A stretch of DNA of 64,000 nt from CBDCYS01 sp965226245 (GTDB lineage Bacteria; Acidobacteriota; Terriglobia; Bryobacterales; UBA6623), in contig CBDDCL010000015.1 in NCBI GenBank assembly GCA_965226245.1, positions 5,084,001-5,148,000 of the forward strand, given 5' to 3'. The number at the start of each line of letters is the position of its first letter. Positions within the stretch are counted from its first letter, which is position 1. The position numbers and the translations under genes were made by a program. The notes below the pieces were generated by a model. That model was not told where the DNA came from and made no database searches. It saw nothing but the letters and a program-made list of their open reading frames with translations. Shown piece after piece: positions 1 through 9,100 of the stretch.

Positions 1-1368
1 TCGCCCGAGCAGACCGAAGGAAAAGACGCGACAACCTTGAGTGACGTCTACGGACTCGGCGCGATCATGTACTCGCTGCAGACGGGTGAATCTCCTTTTG
101 GGGCCTCGACCGTGAAGGGAACACTGCGGCAGGTACGAGATCCGCGGCTAAAACCAAAGCCTCCGCGCGCGATTGACCCTCGCATCGACCGAACGCTCGA
201 AGCTGTCTGCCTCAAATGTCTTCGGAAGGACCCCAACGACCGCTACACATCCGCCGAGGGACTGGCGAAAGATCTCGACCGCTGGCTGGCCCACCGGCCG
301 ACTGAAGCCAGACCCCTTTCTCGCTTGGGCCGTTCGCGGCTTTGGCGCCGCCGCAACCCTCTTGGCGTGGGGCTCGCGCTGATGATCTTAGCGTTTTTGA
401 TCTTGGCGGGTGTGATTCTCGCCGACCGCATCGCGGAGCCCGGCCGCGCCCTGGTCGCCCTTGCCCGCCAGAACGCTGAGACCCTCCAGCTTCGGCTGGA
501 GCAGCTTCGTCAGGCGGTCGAGGTGGCGAGGGACCCGCGTCACGGCGAACTTCTGACGCAACGAAACTTCACGGGCTTGCAAGCGCTCATCGAGGAAACA
601 GGAAACAGGCGTGTCGACTTGAACGGCAAATCCCCTTTCGAAAGCTGGTTCATTATCGATGACTCGGACGGAGAAATCGCGGCACGATGGCCGGCGTCCG
701 CGCCGCAAACGCAAAGCAAAGATCGCAGATACAGGGATTACTACAAGGGTGCGCGGCTGTTGGCGAAGACGCGGGGCGGAACACCTGTTTACGTCTCGCG
801 CGTCTATAAAGCCTTTTTGGACGACCTCTACAAGTTCGGTGTTTCCGCAGCGGTCCGGCACGGCGACAAGATCGTCGGCGCCGTCGTGGCGTCGGTCACA
901 ACGAGTCCCCAGATGGGTCTCCCCCAGACGGAAGACAGCGAGTTCACGACCGCTCTTCTCGCCCGCGGAGACCCGCCCGAGCGTGGACGACCGTGGCCGC
1001 CGGACGGCGCTTCGGAATTCCTCGTCCTGCTTCACCCAGCCTACGAGCGTGGAACACAGCCCGTCTGGATTTCAACCGGGCAGGCCGGGAGAATTGGAAA
1101 GAGCATCGCGGACAACAACATTGCGGAGAACTACCATGATCCTGTCGTCTCGTTGAGCGCTGAAGTTGCCGAGAAGTACGGCGGCCGGTGGGTGGCCGGT
1201 TTCGCTCCCGTGGAAAACTCTGAGTTCATCGTCGTCGTTCAGCGGCGATACAGCGAAACGATCCCAGCGGCACTGTGGCCCTGGATTATAGTGTTGCTTG
1301 CCGCGTTCTTGGCAGTGGCAATCGTTTGGTTTGTCATGCCGCCGGCTTCCAATCCTAAGACGAACTAG
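1..1368 (+). CDS. Ser/Thr protein kinase with dCache-like sensor domain, 5' end outside window
   Basis: The reading frame is open from base 1, so the gene starts before the window; the TTG at 37 is not a credible start. The first residues, SPEQ, are the substrate-binding P+1 region of a eukaryotic-type kinase, followed by DVYGLGAIMYSL (subdomain IX) and the C-lobe ending near RWLAHRP. The ATP-binding and catalytic parts lie upstream. A membrane segment follows (about residues 119-142 of the visible part), then an extracytoplasmic region of about 280 residues. That region has features of the dCache/PDC fold: FIIDDSDGEIAARWP, the RDYYKGA-like RRYRDYYKGA, and PVYVSRVYK. A second membrane helix lies near the C-terminus. 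The inferred role is transmembrane sensing of a small ligand that controls a cytoplasmic kinase. Its stop overlaps the convergent dehydrogenase stop by a few bases. Family calls are confident; ligand and targets are unknown. Confidence 0.85.
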   Translation, partial: SPEQTEGKDATTLSDVYGLGAIMYSLQTGESPFGASTVKGTLRQVRDPRLKPKPPRAIDPRIDRTLEAVCLKCLRKDPNDRYTSAEGLAKDLDRWLAHRPTEARPLSRLGRSRLWRRRNPLGVGLALMILAFLILAGVILADRIAEPGRALVALARQNAETLQLRLEQLRQAVEVARDPRHGELLTQRNFTGLQALIEETGNRRVDLNGKSPFESWFIIDDSDGEIAARWPASAPQTQSKDRRYRDYYKGARLLAKTRGGTPVYVSRVYKAFLDDLYKFGVSAAVRHGDKIVGAVVASVTTSPQMGLPQTEDSEFTTALLARGDPPERGRPWPPDGASEFLVLLHPAYERGTQPVWISTGQAGRIGKSIADNNIAENYHDPVVSLSAEVAEKYGGRWVAGFAPVENSEFIVVVQRRYSETIPAALWPWIIVLLAAFLAVAIVWFVMPPASNPKTN

Positions 1369-2585
1369 GACGGCTTCACCCCGATACTCGTCGCGTGCTC
1401 CTCCCAGCGCATCTCAACTCTTGGGTCCTCCAACGTCGCCATCACGTAGTCACCGAACTCCGAGGTCGTCGCCCCAGTGCTGCACCCGCTCATCACCACC
1501 CGCCGCTCGAACTGTCCGCAGATGTCGAGGGCCTTGTTCAGCTTTGATCCCAGGTCCTTGAAGCCCAGATGCTCCAGCATCATCGCGCTTGCCCGTAGCA
1601 ACGAGCTGGGATCGGCGTACTGCGTCAAGCCCTCCCGGACCATGCGGGGAGCCGTGCCGTGAACGGCCTCGAACATCGCGTACCGTTTGCCGATGTTGGC
1701 GCTGCCGGCCGTCCCGACGCCGCCCTGCAGCGCGGCAGCCTCATCAGTGAGGATGTCGCCGTAGAGGTTCGGAAGCACCAGGACCTGGAACTGGCTGCGC
1801 TGCCTCGCGTCCAGCAAGTTGGCCGCCATGATGTCGATGTACCAACTGTCCCACTCGATCTGGGGGTAGCGCTGCGCCACCTGCCTGGCGATATCCAGGA
1901 ACTTGCCGTCGGTACGTTTGACGATGTTGGCCTTGGTAACAACGGTGACGCGGTTCTTGCCGGTGCGCTGAGCATGCGCGAAGGCGGCGTCAATGATGCG
2001 CTCCGAGCCCTGGCTCGTTGTGACCTTGAAGTCCACGGCCAACTCAGACGTCACGTCGATTCCCTGGTTGCCCAGGGCGTAAAGGCCCTCGGTGTTCTCG
2101 CGGAAGAAGATCCAGTCCACGTCCTGGCTCGGGATGCGCACGGGGCGCACGTTGGCGAACAGGTCCAGCTTCTGGCGCATCAAGACGTTGGCACTCTCCA
2201 GGTTGGGCCAGCCGTCTCCTTTCTCCGGAGTGTGTGTGGGGCCTTTCAAGATGACGTGGCACTGCTTGATCGCCTCCAGAACGTCGTCGGGGATGGACTT
2301 CATCTTGGCCGCTCGGTTCTCGATGGTGAGCCCCTCGATGATCCGAAACTCCACTTTCCCGGACGCTACCTGGTCTCGAAGCAGGTAATCGAGAACTCGC
2401 TCCGTCTCCGCACTGATCGTCGGACCGATGCCGTCGCCCCCAATCATGCCTATGATGATCGGGCTGACCAAGGCGTAGTCGATCCAGTCGTCTTCCTGTT
2501 TCAGGCGTTGGACTCTTTCAAGCTGCTGCTGGAGGATCCGGCCAAAAATCTCTTTGGCAGGCTGTATTGCTTCCATGGTGGTCAT
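1365..2585 (-). CDS. Isocitrate/isopropylmalate dehydrogenase family protein, probably isocitrate dehydrogenase
   Basis: This is a beta-decarboxylating dehydrogenase of about 406 residues. Visible family features are GMIGGDGIGP near the N-terminus, the substrate-binding stretch NVLMRQKLDLFANVRPVR, FFRENTEGLYA, the metal-binding NLYGDILTDEAAA, and the cofactor region EAVHGTAPR. The arrangement resembles isocitrate dehydrogenase more than LeuB, so oxidation of isocitrate to 2-oxoglutarate in the TCA cycle is the likely reaction; homoisocitrate or isopropylmalate cannot be excluded by eye. I chose the ATG at 2585 because AAAGGAG lies 8-9 bases upstream; an in-frame extension to 2702 has no ribosome site and no family similarity. 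The gene converges on the kinase and overlaps its stop codon. Cofactor preference (NAD or NADP) was not resolved. Confidence 0.85.
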   Translation of the reverse strand: MTTMEAIQPAKEIFGRILQQQLERVQRLKQEDDWIDYALVSPIIIGMIGGDGIGPTISAETERVLDYLLRDQVASGKVEFRIIEGLTIENRAAKMKSIPDDVLEAIKQCHVILKGPTHTPEKGDGWPNLESANVLMRQKLDLFANVRPVRIPSQDVDWIFFRENTEGLYALGNQGIDVTSELAVDFKVTTSQGSERIIDAAFAHAQRTGKNRVTVVTKANIVKRTDGKFLDIARQVAQRYPQIEWDSWYIDIMAANLLDARQRSQFQVLVLPNLYGDILTDEAAALQGGVGTAGSANIGKRYAMFEAVHGTAPRMVREGLTQYADPSSLLRASAMMLEHLGFKDLGSKLNKALDICGQFERRVVMSGCSTGATTSEFGDYVMATLEDPRVEMRWEEHATSIGVKPS

Positions 2586-2805
2586 TGTCGACTCCTTTGG
2601 TCCGAAGTTGAAGGCTACAGAGGAGCCTTCATCTTGTCTTCTAAGGACTAGGACGACAAACGCACGGGAATGAACCGCGATGACGGGAAGGAGCAGAATC
2701 AACTGAACGGCCGCTGGTGGTGTTTATCGTGAGGTGCTCTGGTGGGGGATTCCGAGGAACCGCAACTCGCTCTGTGGCAGCGTTTGCGCTTTCCGCGGTT
2801 CGGAT

Positions 2806-3369
2806 TCACTCGAGGTCTCTCAAGCCTTCACGGAGTTCACCGAGCCCGCGCCGCAACAAACCCGCCACGCTTGCTCGCGTGCGATTCATTTTCTCGGCCA
2901 CCTCATTCACCGAGTAACCCACCAGGTGATGCAACTCGACCGCCGTTCTCTGGTCCTCAGGAAGAGTTTCCAGAGCCTCGGCCAGGCGAAGCATCCTCTC
3001 GTGCCCCACGACATATTCGCTCGGGGACGTCAGGTTTCCGGCCAGCTTCTCAATGAGGCCCAGTGAACCGCTCACCGCTTCATGGATCGACGCTTCCAAA
3101 CCTGCGTCGCGCCCCTGGGCGCCATAATGACGGGCGACATCTTTTAGTTGGTTCTCCAAAATGACTCGCAGCCAGCCGAGCAACTCTGCGCGGGTGCTTC
3201 CCCGGAATTGGGAGAAGTTCTTGTGTGCCTTCAACAGGACGTCCTGCACAATGTCGGACACGCTCTGTTTGTGGGCTGCCGGCCCCAGCTTCGGCAGGCT
3301 TCCGCGGGCCAAAAGGAGAAGAAAGCTGCGGTATAGCTCAGGCTTGAGTTCGTTTGAGGTTTCCACCAT
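2806..3369 (-). CDS. ECF-type RNA polymerase sigma factor
   Basis: This 187-residue protein has sigma region 2 (about residues 25-85, including SVSDIVQDVLLKAHKNFSQF and GWLRVILEN) and region 4 (about 130-185, TLPEDQRTAVELHHL, then the helix-turn-helix YSVNEVAEKMNRTRASVAGL). It lacks regions 1.1 and 3, as expected for group 4 (ECF) sigma factors. It resembles the ECF group found near eukaryotic-type Ser/Thr kinases in Planctomycetes and Acidobacteria. A kinase gene does lie 1.4 kb away, but convergently rather than in an operon, so a link is only suggestive. No anti-sigma factor gene adjoins it. The start at 3369 is an ATG with a GGAGG-like stretch just upstream on the coding strand (aggcgcaatc region). 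Confidence 0.88.
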   Translation of the reverse strand: MVETSNELKPELYRSFLLLLARGSLPKLGPAAHKQSVSDIVQDVLLKAHKNFSQFRGSTRAELLGWLRVILENQLKDVARHYGAQGRDAGLEASIHEAVSGSLGLIEKLAGNLTSPSEYVVGHERMLRLAEALETLPEDQRTAVELHHLVGYSVNEVAEKMNRTRASVAGLLRRGLGELREGLRDLE

Positions 3370-3669
3370 GATTGCGCCTCCTACCCTACCAAGACGCCAA
3401 ACGCTCGAAAGTGAACCGGGGGGGGAAATCGGGGGCAGGAACGCTACGACTTCCGCGAAAAAGTCGCGGGCCGCCTCATGAAGTTGTCGGCTCGACGCGC
3501 TTGCGGGGCTTCGTACGTGGGAGGGACAGTCACCTTAACTCATTTTTGCAGCAGCGGTGAGGTGTTTTGGTGGCTTTGTCCCTGGTTTTTGCCGCGTCAG
3601 GGTTCTTTGCAAACGGACTTCGAGCGCGGAGACGAACGATAGGTCGGAAGGCGGACACACCGCATCACC

Positions 3670-3703
3670 TATAATACTAGTATGCTATAATGCTAGTATG
3701 CTA
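3670..3703 (+). promoter_or_regulatory. Twin TATAAT boxes with direct repeats CTAGTATGCTA
   Basis: Two TATAAT hexamers (3670-3675 and 3686-3691) are interleaved with two exact copies of CTAGTATGCTA (3677-3687 and 3693-3703), a 16-base period. The palindrome ATACTAGTAT spans 3674-3683. The AT-rich tract lies 47 bases upstream of the gene at 3751 in otherwise GC-rich DNA, and looks like a promoter overlapped by operator sites. The rest of 3370-3669 shows nothing recognisable. Confidence 0.5.
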
Positions 3704-4052
3704 GAATACTTGCAGGATGGTGCAATACGTGAAACTCAGAGGGGGCTGAGATGCAGCAGCACTCCGAGATGGTTACGGTGCTGTTAATGTTGCCCATCTT
3801 TTACAACCCTGACAGGCTTGGGAGGCGCAGAGCGATCGAGGAAGAAAAGTTCGACAGGACCGCCAAGGAGATCGCTATGAAATTTGGAGGCGGCTTTCTA
3901 CACCGTTTTCGCCCTGGTGAGGCTCGCGGGTTTGGTGGGACAACGGTGTACTCGACAAGGACGACCTAGCGGTGCTTGAAGTCGATCTTTCAAACACCCG
4001 GACCAACCGCAACTGGCTCAAGTCCTATGCGAAGGATGTGATAATCGGACGA

Positions 4053-5079
4053 ATGGGGTATTTAGTTGACTCCAGTAGCCACAATATGTTGTGGTTGGGG
4101 GCATGAAGGAGGACTACCCCCGAAACCTCGTCGAGTTGGAAGCTCGATTCTCGACCGAGGAGGCGTGCCGGGAGTACCTGCTGAAGCTGCGCTGGCCGGA
4201 GGGGTTCGTGTGCCCGCGCTGTGGGATCCAGTCCTCATGGGCCAGCAAACGCAATCTGCTGCTCTGCGCCGACTGCGGTTACCAGGCCTCGGTGACGGCG
4301 GGCACGATTTTCCAGGACACCCGCAAGCCCTTGACGTTGTGGTTCCGGGCGGCTTGGTGGGTGACAACGCAAAAAGGCGGGGCCAGCGCGCTGGAGTTGC
4401 AGCGGGTCTTGGGTTTGGGTAGCTATGTAACCGCCTGGACCTGGCTGCACAAGTTCCGCCGCGCCATGGTGCGCCCCGGTCGCAATCGGCTGGTCGGCCG
4501 GGTGGAGGTGGACGAAACGTATGTGGGCGGAGTCGAAGAGGGCGTCCGAGGTCGCGAAATGGTTGGCAAAGCGTTAGTTGCGGTTGCTGCCGAGGAGGAT
4601 GGGCGCGGTATGGGTCGCATCCGGCTCCGTCGGATCGCGGATGCCTCAGCGGCGAGCTTGGAAGCCTTTGTCGAAGAAGCTATCCAACCTGGCAGCCTCG
4701 TGCACACCGACGGCTGGGAAGGCTATGCGGGATTGGAGAACAAAGGATACCGCCATGAAGTCACCGTGCTGCGCGGGAAGCGGCAATCGGCGAGTAAGCT
4801 GCTGCCGAGAGTCCATCGTGTCGCCTCTCTGCTAAAGCGCTGGCTGTTGGGGACCCACCAGGGGGCTGTCAGTCACGAGTATTTGGACTACTACCTGGAC
4901 GAGTTCACGTTCCGCTTCAACCGGCGGACCTCACGGTCGCGCGGCAAACTTTTCTATCGCCTCCTCCAGCAGGCGGTCGCCGCCGACCCTGCTCCCTATA
5001 AGACAATGGTCGAGGCCACCAGGGCCGGCACCCCCACCCCCAAGATGTAGTGGCTACTGGAGTCAACTAAATACCCCAT
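4053..5079 (+). mobile_element. Intact IS1595-family insertion sequence, copy 1 (1027 bp)
   Basis: The ends are perfect inverted repeats of at least 30 bp beginning ATGGGGTATTTAGTTGACTC. The flanks carry the 8-base duplication ATCGGACG (4044-4051 and 5080-5087), with one extra A at 4052. It contains a single transposase gene and no passenger. It appears identical to the inverted copy at 36377-37403, which implies recent transposition. Confidence 0.95.
4103..5050 (+). CDS. IS1595 family transposase (ISXO2-like)
   Basis: About 315 residues. The N-terminus has a zinc-ribbon (CPRCG ... LLCADCGYQ, two CxxC pairs at about residues 37-59). The ISXO2-like DDE domain follows: VEVDETYVGG (first Asp), HTDGWEGY (second Asp) and the C-terminal part of the catalytic core near LLGTHQGAVSHEYLDYYLDEFTFRFNRR. 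It catalyses cut-and-paste movement of its own element. The ATG at 4103 follows a G-rich stretch; a GTG 12 bases upstream is an alternative start. All catalytic landmarks are present, so this copy is probably active. Confidence 0.95.
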   Translation: MKEDYPRNLVELEARFSTEEACREYLLKLRWPEGFVCPRCGIQSSWASKRNLLLCADCGYQASVTAGTIFQDTRKPLTLWFRAAWWVTTQKGGASALELQRVLGLGSYVTAWTWLHKFRRAMVRPGRNRLVGRVEVDETYVGGVEEGVRGREMVGKALVAVAAEEDGRGMGRIRLRRIADASAASLEAFVEEAIQPGSLVHTDGWEGYAGLENKGYRHEVTVLRGKRQSASKLLPRVHRVASLLKRWLLGTHQGAVSHEYLDYYLDEFTFRFNRRTSRSRGKLFYRLLQQAVAADPAPYKTMVEATRAGTPTPKM

Positions 5080-5243
5080 ATCGGACGTTTCCGACAGAAG
5101 GCTATCTACATGAAATTCGTTTCTGGAGTGGAACCTCTTCTTGTGAGGGATGAGTCCGTTGAGTAGCATCATTAACTGAAGAAACTTGGGTCTATATACG
5201 GCCCAAAAAAGCTTGTGGAATCGATTTTGTTTTGCATGGACTA

Positions 5244-5441
5244 TTTATCCTAAAAACGGCAGTTGGACGTTCTAGCATTCGTTGTAACATATTGAAAGAA
5301 CGTATCTTATGTGCTGATATTGCAACTGCGGAGCAGTTGCAATCTTCACCCGCCGGTCCCCGATGACACTCGGGTCCAACTGACGTCTCGTCACAAGGTT
5401 GGGGCGGTTCGAAGACGACCAACTGCCGTTTTTAGGTTTAT
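5244..5441. mobile_element. 188-bp MITE with 18-bp terminal inverted repeats and TTTAT target duplication
   Basis: CCTAAAAACGGCAGTTGG at 5249-5266 is repeated exactly, inverted, at 5419-5436. TTTAT directly flanks both ends (5244-5248 and 5437-5441). There is no coding capacity. Inside is a perfect hairpin with arms ATTGCAACTGC around a GGA loop (about 5318-5342). The right end stops immediately before the ATG of the ribbon-helix-helix gene at 5442. The parent IS family is not identified. Confidence 0.8.
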
Positions 5442-5663
5442 ATGGCACGTCAGAAAAAACTTGGAGACCCGGTAACTCTATTCGCGGCCATTGAGGCTGA
5501 GCAGCATGAAGCCTTACGAACAATTGCTTTCCAACAAAGGAGGTCGATTGCCGACGTTGTTCGGCAGGCAATTGACGAGTTTGTCGCGAAACAGCCCCAG
5601 CACCCTCGTATTGAGAAGGTGCTGAGTGCTGCAAGCGAGAAAGCAGGGTTGATCCGGCCCTAA
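5442..5663 (+). CDS. Ribbon-helix-helix (CopG-like) DNA-binding protein
   Basis: A 73-residue protein with the pattern of an RHH domain: a short beta strand (DPVTLFAAIEAEQHEALR) and two helices (RTIAFQQRRSIADVVRQAI and DEFVAKQ). Such proteins bind operators as dimers and are often antitoxins or small repressors. No toxin gene adjoins it: upstream are a MITE and the broken 3751 gene, and downstream is noncoding DNA. The MITE has replaced its original 5' flank, so the start codon sits 5 bases from the element end with no clear ribosome-binding site. Expression may now depend on the MITE or on a leaderless transcript. The operator-like repeat at 3670-3703 could be a target, but this is speculation. 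Confidence 0.75.
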   Translation: MARQKKLGDPVTLFAAIEAEQHEALRTIAFQQRRSIADVVRQAIDEFVAKQPQHPRIEKVLSAASEKAGLIRP

Positions 5664-6104
5664 ACGTTTCAGGAGACAGCCGGGCGCAAGGGTGAACCAG
5701 AAACCAGGGACAGTTTCCTGTCTCTTATGAGTTAAACGCTCACGTACGCATCCGTGCGGGGGGGGGGCGGGTGACCGGCATCCCTACCGCGAGCGTTTTC
5801 CGTTGAGGCTGTCCCGTTTTCCGTTTCCCCCCCTTCCTTTTCTCCACGGAGCGATCCCCCGCCCAGATCCGCACCTGATTCCGGGCCTGATCGTTCAACG
5901 CATGAGTCCTGGGTCGGATCATAGCGGCAGTGCCTCTCCCGCCACAAGCGAACCCAATATTCCCTTCGTGATCGATCTCACATGAATCCCGGTTCGGTGG
6001 ACATGCCTGCTTGGTGCTGGCTAAGATGGGCCTTATCATCCGGAACGCGGTTCTCCCGGATGAAAAGCGGTTTCTACTTGAACGGCAAAGCGGTTTCTCC
6101 CTGA
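5664..6104. other. Intergenic region without recognisable gene
   Basis: This stretch holds a run of ten G (about 5758-5767), pyrimidine tracts around 5820-5845, and two copies of AAGCGGTTTCT just before the receptor gene (about 6065 and 6090). I see no RNA gene or clear promoter. Confidence 0.4.
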
Positions 6105-9100
6105 ATGAATATGAGAATGGTCAACATGCTGGCGGTCTTCTGCCTGCTGCTATCGGCGGCGACGGCTCAGAAAGTCGATTCCTTGGTTCGCGGACAGGTC
6201 ACCGACCCATCGGGCGGAACGGTCGCCGATGCCGAAGTCACCGCGAAGAACGTCCTCACTGGAATGTCTCGTCGTGTTGAAACAAACAGGCAAGGCTACT
6301 ACGTGATCCCGGCACTGTCTCCAAGCGAATATGAGATCCAGGTTGTGGCTTCCGGCTTCAAGAAACTTCGCCAAACCGGAATCGTACTGGCGGTCCGCGA
6401 GCAAGCGCGCGTCGATGTTGTGCTGGAAGTCGGCGAGGTGAACGACGAAGTGACGGTGAGCGCGGAGCTTGCAATGATCGAGCTGGAGTCGTCCGCGGTG
6501 GGCAGCGTGATTCCCAACAACTACATCGTCAATCTTCCATTGAACGGCCGCAATTTTCTCGAACTGGCTCTGCTGGCACCGGGCGTCTCGCCGAGCGCGC
6601 AGGGATCGGCCGGTTCCGCCCGAGGCCGGCTGGCATTTCAGTCCAACGGCCTGCGTGAATCGCACAACTCTTATATCTACGACGGCGTCTACGCGGTGGA
6701 CCCGGTCCTCAACAGCTTCACGCTCACCCCTCCCGTTGACGCCATTGGCGAATTCCGCGTCCATACCAGCGGCACGGAAGCCGGATTCGGGCGAAACGCC
6801 GGCGGGCAGGTGGCGGTTGTTTTGAAGCAAGGCGTCAACCGCTTGCATGGCTCGGCCTACGAGTTTTTTCGTAATGATTCGCTCGACGCCCGGAACTTTT
6901 TCGATGATCCAAGCCGCTCGCGGCCCAAGCTTCACCGCAACCAGTTCGGTTTCGCGGTCGGGGGCGCGATTCGTCCCAACAGCAGTTTCTTTTTCGTTGA
7001 TTACGAAGGACTCGTCGAGCGGCGCGCGATCACCCAAACGACCAATGTGCCGACGGCCGCGGAACGGGCCGGGGACTTCTCGCGGAGCCTGTTGGGGCCG
7101 CCGACCGATTTCTTGACGGGCCAGCCGTTCCCCAATTCACAGCTGCCTTTTCAGCATCCTATCGGGGCGGGCATCGCCAGCCTCTACCCGCTTCCGAATC
7201 GCCAGGTGTTTGGTCAAAACTTCGTGGCCGCGCCGACCCAGCGGAACCGCAACAACAAGTTTGACGTGCGCTTCGATCAGTCTATCGGCAGAGACGGTTC
7301 TCTGACAGGTCGCTACAGCTTCGGCGACAGCAAGCTGTTTGAACCGTTCGCAACGGGCAGCGCGGTGTTGCTGCCCGGATACGGCAACGACGTCGACGAG
7401 CGGGGACAGAACCTGATGATCGCCGAGACTCACGCTCTCAGCACGCGCTGGCTCAACGATTTTCGGTTCGGTTTCAACCGCATTGGCAACCGTACGTTTC
7501 AACAGAACATCAACCGCAGCGTGAACCAGTCGGTTGGCCTGCCGGACTTCGCGAGCCGCGACAGGGACCTGGGCCTCAGCTCGATTTCGGTGACCGGGTT
7601 CTCGCCGCTCGGCGACGAGGTGAACAATCCGCAGCAGAGCACGGTCGACAGTTACCAGATTCTTGACACCGCCAGCTATGCCCAGGGCGGTCATCTTTTG
7701 CAGTTCGGCTTCGAGCGGCGCTGGATCAGCCAAGACGCCTTTCGGGACGTTCTCTCGCGCGGCTTGATCAACTTCTTGGGGGCTTATACACAGAATCCGA
7801 TGGCCGATCTGCTGCTGGGATTGCCGACCTTCACCGGGGGGGCGGTGAGCGATAACCCGCAAGAGCTGCGAACAGGGAACACGAGCTTCTTTGTCCACGA
7901 TGCATGGAAGCTTCGGCGGAATCTTACGTTGAATCTGGGGCTGCGCTACGAATACAACACGCCTGCCTATGACGCGAACGACGCGGCGTTTGTTTACGAC
8001 CCGAGCGTCTTCTCGGTCGTGCCGGTCGGTCAAAACGGTGTTCCCCGGGGCGGTTTCGCGGACGACCGCAACAACTTCGCGCCGCGCGCCGGCCTGGCTT
8101 GGAGCCCCTTCAACTCAAGGCGGACCGTGATTCGGGCCGGCTACGGCGTCCATCACAACTTTTCGCCGCTGGCGCCGGGACAGGGAATCTACTTCAATCC
8201 GCCGTTGTTCAATTTCCAGCTCTTCTTCCCTTCGCAGCAAGGTGGTCCCATCACGGTCGACAACCCTTGGCCGGCGCGGTTACAGGCGCCGGTACCGCCC
8301 AGCGCGTTCTCCTACGATCGCAACCTGAGGACGAGCTACGCCCAGCAATGGAATTTCAGCTTTCAAGGGGAGATTAACCAGGAGGTGATTGTCGAAATCG
8401 GCTACCACGGCACCAAGGGATCCAAACTCCTCACCGCGCGCGACATCAATCAGCCCGCACCCAGCCCGCGGTTCCCGAACCTGCGGCCGCTGCCTTTCTT
8501 CCTGTCGATAGACCAAACCGAATCGAGCGCCGATTCGATTTATCACAGTCTTCAGACCCAGTTGCAGTGCCGCTTCCGGGGCGGGCTGACGGGGTTGTTC
8601 TCCTATACCTGGTCGAAATCGATCGACAACGCTTCGAACTATTTTCCCAGCGCGGTGGACAACAACTTCCCGCAAGACAGCAGCAACGTTGCCGCTGAGC
8701 GGGGGCTTTCCAGCTTCGACCTGCGGCAGCGTTTCTCGGGAAGCTGGGTCTATGAGCTGCCGCTCGGCCCGGGCCATAAAGTCGGCGGAAATCTCAAGGG
8801 CTGGCAAGAGGCAATCATGACCGGCTGGATGGTCAACGGCGTCATGACATTCCAGACAGGTCAGCCGTTCACGGTCGGGCTGCCCCGCGAGCTGGACAAC
8901 AGTAACACGGGCATTTCTTTTCTTGGTGGAGCGGCGGACCGGCCGAACTTGATCGGCAACCCTGTTTTGGGCAGCCGGGACCCCAGCCGCTGGTTTGCCA
9001 CGGAAGCGTTCGGGCTGCCGGCGTTCGGCGCCTTTGGAAACGCGGGGCGGAACATCCTCAGTGGGCCTTCTTTGCGCAATATCGACTTCTCGCTGCTAAA

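Larger units (their letters stand above)
3751..5166 (+). pseudogene. Small conserved-type hypothetical gene, split by IS1595 element and frameshifted
   Basis: The 5' piece (3751-4051) begins MQQHSEMVTVLLMLPIFYNP. After removing the IS and one 8-base target copy, the frame runs on from VIIG into RFRQKAIYMKFVSGVEPLL and stops at 5166. The ancestral protein was about 120 residues, with no signal peptide or membrane segment. A second lesion lies at 3931-3932: adding one T to the TTT run restores a continuous frame into WWDNGVLDKDDLAVLEVDL. The ATG at 3751 has AGAGGGGG upstream. I cannot name the family; the composition (acidic/aromatic, KFGGG, LEVD) suggests a small soluble protein. The promoter-like repeat upstream indicates it was once tightly regulated. 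Confidence 0.6.

Noticed and set aside
1659..2651. Plus-strand open frame opposite the isocitrate dehydrogenase gene
   Set aside because: Shadow frame of a well-supported gene.
5442..5663. RHH gene as half of a toxin-antitoxin module
   Set aside because: No toxin-like gene adjoins it; the nearest upstream gene is of unknown family and separated by an IS and a MITE.
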